DNA from: Mesorhizobium sp. M1C.F.Ca.ET.210.01.1.1
Lineage (GTDB): Bacteria; Pseudomonadota; Alphaproteobacteria; Rhizobiales; Rhizobiaceae
Assembly: GCF_004791585.1 (NCBI RefSeq)
Contig: NZ_SRUU01000022.1
Location: forward strand, 42,068-106,067
DNA: 64,000 nucleotides
Direction of reading: 5' to 3'
The position numbers and the translations under genes were made by a program. Below, piece by piece: positions 59,758 through 64,000 of the stretch. Under the pieces are notes generated by a model that saw nothing but the letters and a program-made list of their open reading frames with translations, ran no database searches and was not told where the DNA came from. How positions within the stretch are numbered: position 1 is the stretch's first letter; every line of letters begins with the position of its first letter.

Positions 59758-60144
59758 GCGTGCCCTTCCCGGTTGGTTACTCGCGAACCCACTTTGCGCC
59801 GACGCGCAAGTCAGACTCCAGCCTGCTGGCCGGGGCGTTTGTCCAATCTAGGGAAAGATGAGGCGAAAACGTCCGGACCAGCGCGAGGCTAGCCAATAAT
59901 GCAAATGCCACAAATGGCGAAAGACGTTTTCATGGGCGGCTTTATCGCGCCCGCCGGTGTTGCCGTCAAGTCGCTCGTCTCGGGAAAGATGTCGTTGGAT
60001 CACAGGTAAAGACCGGACGAAACATTTTATTAAACATGTCGGCACAGTGATGAAACATTCGCCGGCTAGACCGCCAGGACGTCACGATTTGGTCCGAATC
60101 GACCATCAAGCGAAGACACGAAAGCGTTACCAGGGAAGAGAACA
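59758..60144. other. 387-base interval upstream of cysS and the 51-residue gene
   Basis: This divergent interval must hold promoters for cysS (-) and the small basic protein gene (+). The part from 60020 to 60060 is clearly AT-richer than the surroundings (ACATTTTATTAAACATG). No T-box leader or other RNA motif is recognisable on the cysS side, and no supported gene is present. Confidence 0.45.
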
Positions 60145-60300
60145 ATGCCTCGAAGCAAGCAGGAACAAAGCCGACCGCCGCAACAGCCGCTGACCAAGCA
60201 CTACCGCGCGATCGGCCCGGCCGCCATCGTCGCTGCCCTTCTTCACACCGCGAAGAAGAAGAAGCCGGCGCAGAAGATCGTCTCGCCGCGCGCCGCCTGA
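60145..60300 (+). CDS. Small basic protein (51 aa)
   Basis: ATG at 60145 after a strong CAGGGAAGAG ribosome-binding site, TGA at 60298-60300. The peptide opens MPRSKQEQSRPPQQ, has a short hydrophobic patch (AIGPAAIVAALL) and a lysine cluster (TAKKKKPAQK). No family is recognised. The excellent ribosome-binding site and in-frame GC-rich codons support it. Confidence 0.55.
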   Translation: MPRSKQEQSRPPQQPLTKHYRAIGPAAIVAALLHTAKKKKPAQKIVSPRAA

Positions 60301-60377
60301 AAAGGCAGACCGGCGCGGTCTTCGATCGTGAAGGCGCCGGCGATGAGGGCGACGCCGATGCTCGGTTCCCTTAGTTG

Positions 60378-60423
60378 AGCATGATCTTGCCCCGAAAACC
60401 GGTTCCCACTTTTCGGGATCATC
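60378..60423. repeat. REP-like palindrome (family B, copy 4)
   Basis: AGCATGATCTTG, CCCCGAAAACCGGTTCCCAC and TTTTCGGGATCAT form the family B palindrome. It lies at the 3' end of the YedK-like gene, touching its stop codon region. Confidence 0.8.
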
Positions 60424-60424
60424 C

Positions 60425-61186
60425 TTAGAACAAGGTCATCTGGTTTTCGTCCGCGCCGGGCTTCTGGCGCCTGACCTTCCCGGGCTGAGGCCCGACAATG
60501 CCCCGCTCCTGAATCCCCGGCCCAGTGTTGGCGACCTTGTTGACAAGGTCGGAAACCGGGATTGCCTCGAATAAATCGGGCTCGGCGGGTTTCAAGAGGT
60601 CGAGCACGTCGCGCGGCTCTTGCGTGCGGCAATCCAGCCAGCGGGCAAAGTCGCGCTCCTCGATCACCACCGGCATGCGATCGTGGACATGGGCGAAGCC
60701 GGCATTGGCATGGGTGGTCAGGATCGCGCCCGTATCCATCTCGGAGCCGCCGGGCTCGGCATAGGTCTCGACTAGGCCGGCGAAGGCCACAACCCCGCCG
60801 CGGCGTGGCCGGATCCAGTAGGGCTGGCCTTTGCCGCTGCCCGACTGCTGCCATTCATAGAAGCCGGAGGCCGGGACCAGTGCGCGGCGATGGCGCATGG
60901 CGGTCTTGAACGAGGCCTTTTCCAGCACCCCTTCCGAGCGGGCGTTGAACAGCAGCGGAAATTCCTTCGTGTCCTTGACCCAGGCCGGGATCAGGCCCCA
61001 GCGCACCAGCATTGCCTGGCGATCCGGCAGGTTGGAGCCCGGCGCGCGCTGCGGGCCGGCGAGCGCCATCAGCACAGGCTGCGTCGGCGCGATGTTGTAG
61101 CGGGGCGGAAACTCCTCCAACTCCGCCAGGCCTAGATAGGCGGCGGTCTCGTCCGGCGTGGCGGTCAGGGCAAAGCGTCCGCACAT
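60425..61186 (-). CDS. SOS response-associated peptidase / abasic-site shield (YedK/HMCES)
   Basis: A 253-residue SRAP-domain protein. After Met removal the catalytic Cys2 (MCGRFAL) forms a covalent crosslink with abasic sites in single-stranded DNA, protecting them during replication. Other conserved residues are Asn81 (NARSE), Glu111 (SGFYEW) and His168 (VHDRMPVV). The start at 61186 is fixed by Cys2. No clear alphaproteobacterial SOS box (GTTC-N7-GTTC) is visible just upstream. Confidence 0.93.
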   Translation of the reverse strand: MCGRFALTATPDETAAYLGLAELEEFPPRYNIAPTQPVLMALAGPQRAPGSNLPDRQAMLVRWGLIPAWVKDTKEFPLLFNARSEGVLEKASFKTAMRHRRALVPASGFYEWQQSGSGKGQPYWIRPRRGGVVAFAGLVETYAEPGGSEMDTGAILTTHANAGFAHVHDRMPVVIEERDFARWLDCRTQEPRDVLDLLKPAEPDLFEAIPVSDLVNKVANTGPGIQERGIVGPQPGKVRRQKPGADENQMTLF

Positions 61187-61212
61187 GAACTCGGCTCGTC
61201 GATTTGTCCTGT

Positions 61213-61276
61213 GCATGACCTTTTCCGAACCGAAGGTTAGCGAAGCAAAACCGCCGCACACTTTTCGGGATCATGC
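61213..61276. repeat. Degenerate family B palindrome (copy 5)
   Basis: GCATGACCTTTTCCGAA ... CACTTTTCGGGATCATGC: the outer arms match family B, but the centre is expanded and diverged. It lies in the interval between the YedK-like and Nudix genes. A second CCCTGGGATTTTTCCCAAAA dyad follows. Confidence 0.55.
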
Positions 61277-61381
61277 CCTGGGATTTTTCCCAAAAGTGGC
61301 GATGGAACCGCCACTCCGCAACGGCTAAAGCTTGATCCGGCCGGTCAGTCCACAACAGGCTGCAGGAACATTCGGCAATCC

Positions 61382-61816
61382 ATGGAACCACGCAAGATCA
61401 TTCCCGCCGTCTCCGTCGCCGTCGTACGCGGCAAGACGGTGCTGCTGGTCAAGCGGGCGCGGGCGCCCTCGCAAGGGCTCTACGCCTATCCCGGCGGCAA
61501 GGTCGAGCCGGGCGAGACGCTGGCGCAGGCGGCGGCGCGCGAGCTCAAGGAGGAAACCGGGCTCGAGGCCGGGGATTACCGGCCGTTGCGCGATATCCAT
61601 ATCGACGGCAGTGGCGAGAACCATGCGGTCGACTATCTGCTGACGGTCTTCGGCGCGGCCTATGCCGGCGGCGAGCCGGTGGCCAGCGACGATGCCGAGA
61701 CGGCGGCCTTCTACTCGCTGGCGGAGATGGCGGCGATGCCGCTGGCGGGCGATGTGTTCGAGGTGGCCGAGGAATTGCTGGGGCCCGCGCAAGACAACGG
61801 GCGGCAACTCTCATAA
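61382..61816 (+). CDS. Nudix hydrolase
   Basis: A 144-residue Nudix protein with a complete box: Gly39-x5-Glu45-x7-Arg53-Glu54-Leu55-x-Glu57-Glu58-x-Gly60-Leu61. The context (AVSVAVVRGKTVLLVKRARAP) resembles ADP-ribose/NUDT-like pyrophosphatases. The substrate cannot be fixed. A TIGR02301 gene follows 63 bases on. Confidence 0.92.
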   Translation: MEPRKIIPAVSVAVVRGKTVLLVKRARAPSQGLYAYPGGKVEPGETLAQAAARELKEETGLEAGDYRPLRDIHIDGSGENHAVDYLLTVFGAAYAGGEPVASDDAETAAFYSLAEMAAMPLAGDVFEVAEELLGPAQDNGRQLS

Positions 61817-61879
61817 ATCGCCTTGCAGGCGACAAAATGTTTCGTCACAAAGCCTTAGCTCTCTCACGCCAAGACCCTG

Positions 61880-62257
61880 ATGACCCGCGCCTCACCTCTC
61901 CTCGCCGCGTGCCTGGCCTTCGGCATGGCCGTCACGGCGCGGCCTACACTCGCAGCCGAGGCGCCGTTCGAACCCGGGCTGATGCGGCTCGCCGAGGTGC
62001 TGGGCTCGCTGCATTTCCTGCGCAATCTCTGCGGCGAGAAGGGCGACCAATGGCGGCTCGAGATGGAAAAGCTGCTGGAGTCGGAAAACCCCGATCCCGA
62101 GCGGCGCGCCCGCTTCATCGCCTCTTTCAATCGCGGCTACCGCTCGTTCAGCGGCACCTACACGCGCTGCACGCCTTCGGCCGCCGAGGCCATCGCCCGC
62201 TACATGAAGGAAGGCGAGACGCTTTCGCGCGACATCGCTTCCCGCTACGGGAATTGA
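61880..62257 (+). CDS. TIGR02301 family secreted protein
   Basis: A 125-residue exported protein with a signal peptide (cleavage near PTLAAE). The mature part has the TIGR02301 features LMRLAEVLGSLHFLRNLCG, FIASFNRGYRSFSGTYTRCT and two cysteines that may pair. The function is unknown; the family is largely restricted to alphaproteobacteria. It probably shares a transcript with the Nudix gene. Confidence 0.85.
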   Translation: MTRASPLLAACLAFGMAVTARPTLAAEAPFEPGLMRLAEVLGSLHFLRNLCGEKGDQWRLEMEKLLESENPDPERRARFIASFNRGYRSFSGTYTRCTPSAAEAIARYMKEGETLSRDIASRYGN

Positions 62258-62609
62258 CGGACGACACCCGCGACCGCCGGGTTACGCACACATTCCACAA
62301 CAATCGGCGCCAATGTGACCTGGCTTATTGTGTCAGGCTGTGTCTTGGTGCAATGATGGTGTTGCACTTGTGCAACAATGTTAATGAAACGTTAGCGCAC
62401 AGATGCGGAATTAACTCAAACTGAAGGTTTTGATGCCGCAAGCCGGCCTAATCGGCTAAGCTCGGAACGATTTGAGCGCAGCCTTACTCGAAATGTGGAT
62501 GCGACCGCAAAAATGTCGTATTTACAATCACTTATGCCGGGCTGTGCATGAACTGGCAAGTCAAGCCCGGTCCTTTGCCGGATCGACGCTTGAAAAGGTG
62601 GACATCGCA
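62258..62609. other. 352-base AT-richer interval with a strong palindrome
   Basis: The interval separates the TIGR02301 gene from the 85-residue gene. It is visibly richer in A and T than the surroundings and contains the perfect dyad at 62361-62376. A longer open frame from 62472 has no ribosome-binding site and is not favoured. Confidence 0.5.
62361..62376. promoter_or_regulatory. Perfect 16-base palindrome (possible regulator site)
   Basis: GTTGCAC-TT-GTGCAAC has 7-bp arms and a 2-base spacer. A related half, GGTGCAATGATGGTGTTGCA, lies just to the left. The form resembles binding sites of dimeric regulators, including LuxR-type proteins, but no matching regulator is encoded nearby. Confidence 0.45.
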
Positions 62610-62867
62610 ATGGAACATGGTGTCAGCGACATCGACGCGTTGGTCAGGGAAGAAAAGCGCCTGACCGCCGTGGAGAGCCACAGCGAAGCCTGGGCGGAAG
62701 GATTGTCGGCCGGCATCGAACCCGAGATCATTGCCGAGGCGGCGCTTGAAACCGCCTTTGGCGAGATGCTGCGCGCTAATGGCGAGACCTCCGCGCTGGC
62801 CCTGCTCGACCGCATGCGCGAAAAAGTGATCTCCGGCGCCTTCGAGCCGGAGCGGCTGAAGCACTAG
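62610..62867 (+). CDS. Uncharacterised small acidic protein
   Basis: An 85-residue, mostly helical, acidic protein (MEHGVSDIDALVREEKRLTA, AALETAFGEMLRANG, LLDRMREKVISGAFEPERL). The start at 62610 has an AAAAGGTGG ribosome-binding site; a longer frame from 62472 is less likely. I recognise no family. The secreted-protein gene follows 119 bases on. Confidence 0.65.
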   Translation: MEHGVSDIDALVREEKRLTAVESHSEAWAEGLSAGIEPEIIAEAALETAFGEMLRANGETSALALLDRMREKVISGAFEPERLKH

Positions 62868-62986
62868 CCCGCCCGCTTTTGCGTCTTTTTACGGCCACGC
62901 GCCCTTTGGGCATCATGCCTGGGTGCCTTAACAGCTCAAAGCGCTGTCCGGACCGAGCGAGCCCGGAAACCATGGAGAGGCAAGGG

Positions 62987-63778
62987 GTGAGATTTTCGTT
63001 GGCAGGCCGACCGCATGGGCTGGCCCTCAGCATCTGGATCGCTGCTTCCTGCTGCGCCGTGCCATTGGCGATATGCCTCTCCAGCACGCCTTCCTTTGCA
63101 CTGAGCGAGATCCAGCGCGAGGATTTGCCTTCGCCGGTCACGCCGCCCGCCAGCGACGACCAGGCCGTTCCGGGAACCACCGTGCCGATGCCGGTCCCGC
63201 CCGGCACCAAACCCTCCGACACCGGCCAGCCGGCCGACGACAAGAGCGAGCCCGAGGCGCCGACCGGCAGCGGCGGCGTCACCAGTCCGCGCGCCGATCC
63301 GGACGCGCCGCCGCCACCGGTCGTCTATGACCTCGATAAGCTCCCCGAACCGGTCAAGCGTATGCACGGCCTGATCATCGAAGCCTGCAAGAGCGGCGAT
63401 ATCGAGAAACTTCGGTCGCTGATCGGCTCGGGCGAATCGATGACGCAGCTGTCGCTCGGCGACATCGAAGGCGACCCGATCACCTTCCTGAAGGGGCTCT
63501 CCGGCGACGGCGACGGCCAGGAGATCCTCGCTATACTCGAAGAGGTGCTGAGCGCCGGCTATGTGCATGTCGACACCGGCACGCCGCAAGAACTTTATGT
63601 CTGGCCGTATTTCTTCGCGCTGCCGCTCGACAAGCTCGATCCCAGGCAGCGCGTCGAGCTGTTCAAGCTCGTCACGGCAAGCGACTATGACGACATGAAG
63701 CAGTTCGGCGCCTACATCTTCTACCGCGTCGGCATCACGCCGACCGGCCAGTGGCTGTTCTTCGTCGCCGGGGATTGA
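62987..63778 (+). CDS. Uncharacterised secreted protein
   Basis: A 263-residue exported protein: signal peptide with LALSIWIAASCCAVPLAICL, a Pro/Asp-rich linker (residues about 40-105) and a compact C-terminal domain (VYDLDKLPEPVKRMHGLIIEACKSGD onward, ending QWLFFVAGD). I favour the GTG at 62987, which has GGAGAGG just upstream, over the ATG at 62972. I know no characterised relative; similar proteins occur in rhizobia. Confidence 0.7.
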   Translation: MRFSLAGRPHGLALSIWIAASCCAVPLAICLSSTPSFALSEIQREDLPSPVTPPASDDQAVPGTTVPMPVPPGTKPSDTGQPADDKSEPEAPTGSGGVTSPRADPDAPPPPVVYDLDKLPEPVKRMHGLIIEACKSGDIEKLRSLIGSGESMTQLSLGDIEGDPITFLKGLSGDGDGQEILAILEEVLSAGYVHVDTGTPQELYVWPYFFALPLDKLDPRQRVELFKLVTASDYDDMKQFGAYIFYRVGITPTGQWLFFVAGD

Positions 63779-63790
63779 AGGCTGTTTGTT

Positions 63791-63846
63791 TTGACGCGAT
63801 TTCGAACAGAAAACCGCCTCACACTTTTCCTGGGATTGCTCTAGAG
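63791..63846. repeat. Family C intergenic repeat (copy 3)
   Basis: TTGACGCGATTTCGAAC, AGAAAACCGCCTCACAC and TTTTCCTGGGATTGCTCTAG. It is close to the copy at 52619-52671 and follows the secreted-protein gene directly. Confidence 0.75.
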
Positions 63847-63984
63847 CGGTTCAGCTTTTGACAGAATCGAAGAGGGATTGAACGAAGCCGCTGACGCGGC
63901 ATTTGGCGGGTCGGTTTGCGGTTGAGGCTTCTGTTTTGAAGGATTGCGGCTGTTGAAGCGCAATCTTGGAACAGGAGCACTGAG

Positions 63985-64000
63985 ATGGCCGAGTTGAGCC
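63985..64000 (+). CDS. Possible start of a gene running off the window
   Basis: ATGGCCGAGTTGAGCC follows an ACAGGAGCACTGAG ribosome-binding site at good spacing, encoding Met-Ala-Glu-Leu-Ser. Too little is visible to name it. Confidence 0.35.

Noticed and set aside
59758..60144. tRNA gene or T-box leader upstream of cysS
   Set aside because: No cloverleaf, T-loop (GGTTCRA) or T-box motif can be assembled from this interval.
61187..61260. SOS box upstream of the YedK/HMCES-like gene
   Set aside because: The best candidate is GTTC-N7-GTCA, which misses the second GTTC half of the alphaproteobacterial LexA consensus.

Overview
The window looks like a chromosomal segment of an alphaproteobacterium of the order Hyphomicrobiales, most likely Mesorhizobium or a close relative. 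The support is high GC, the housekeeping order (lptD)-surA-pdxA-rsmA / gmk-yicC-mltG-fabF-acpP-fabG-fabD / rpsF-rpsR-rplI / cfa / dnaB-radA-cvpA-purF, a small DUF680-like secreted protein of a type I associate with Mesorhizobium, and many rhizobial-style intergenic palindromes. I saw no rRNA, tRNA, CRISPR array, prophage or intact insertion sequence. Genus assignment is inference from protein style and gene order.

Layout. 1-3.1 kb (+): end of a probable lptD, then surA, pdxA and rsmA. 3.1-9.9 kb (-): gmk, yicC, mltG and the fatty-acid block fabF-acpP-fabG-fabD, with an orphan RelB/RHH-type antitoxin wedged between fabD and fabG. 10.2-12.1 kb (+): an LTA-synthase-like phosphoglycerol transferase. 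12.4-14.0 kb: rpsF-rpsR-rplI closed by a strong terminator. 14.3-17.0 kb: cfa, ynfA and an Rsm22/METTL17-like protein. 17.2-23.4 kb: dnaB, radA, cvpA, purF and an SDR gene. 23.5-30.7 kb is a mixed accessory stretch: lectin-like protein, OsmC, VOC, S10 peptidase, SnoaL-like, DMT transporter, a candidate C-rich small RNA, and a divergent LysR/tautomerase pair.

30.8-34.6 kb is a lipid locus: an acyltransferase-like/AMP-ligase fusion converging on psd-pssA (phosphatidylethanolamine synthesis). 34.8-41.0 kb: SMP-30-like lactonase, ABM-domain protein, ArsR plus Atm1-type ABC exporter, LysM protein and a LOG-type phosphoribohydrolase. 41.0-47.1 kb: LysR with a muconolactone-isomerase-like gene, two very small membrane proteins (one behind a textbook EcfG general-stress promoter), an RraB/DUF695-like protein, SDR, DoxX, TPR, a Tat-exported metallo-beta-lactamase-fold protein and a DUF680-like peptide. 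47.4-51.9 kb: GGDEF-EAL protein, ZntB and a hexapeptide acetyltransferase. 51.9-59.8 kb (-): GST, RarD, CimA, a tightly coupled DUF559-VOC-GFA-GFA-Pip operon, and cysS. 60.1-64 kb: a 51-residue basic protein, YedK/HMCES-type abasic-site protein, Nudix, TIGR02301 and two uncharacterised proteins.

The intergenic spaces are studded with at least four families of dispersed inverted repeats. Two copies of one family are about 165 bp elements with roughly 50-bp terminal inverted repeats and a shared core, which is a MITE-like architecture. I found no single large novel multi-gene system. The most unusual items are the candidate sRNA at 29.2 kb, the EcfG-driven 27-residue membrane protein, the bacterial METTL17-like protein with what appear to be all four Fe-S ligand cysteines, the orphan antitoxin inside the fab operon, the terminator that abuts the ynfA start codon, and the acyltransferase-like domain with substituted catalytic motifs.
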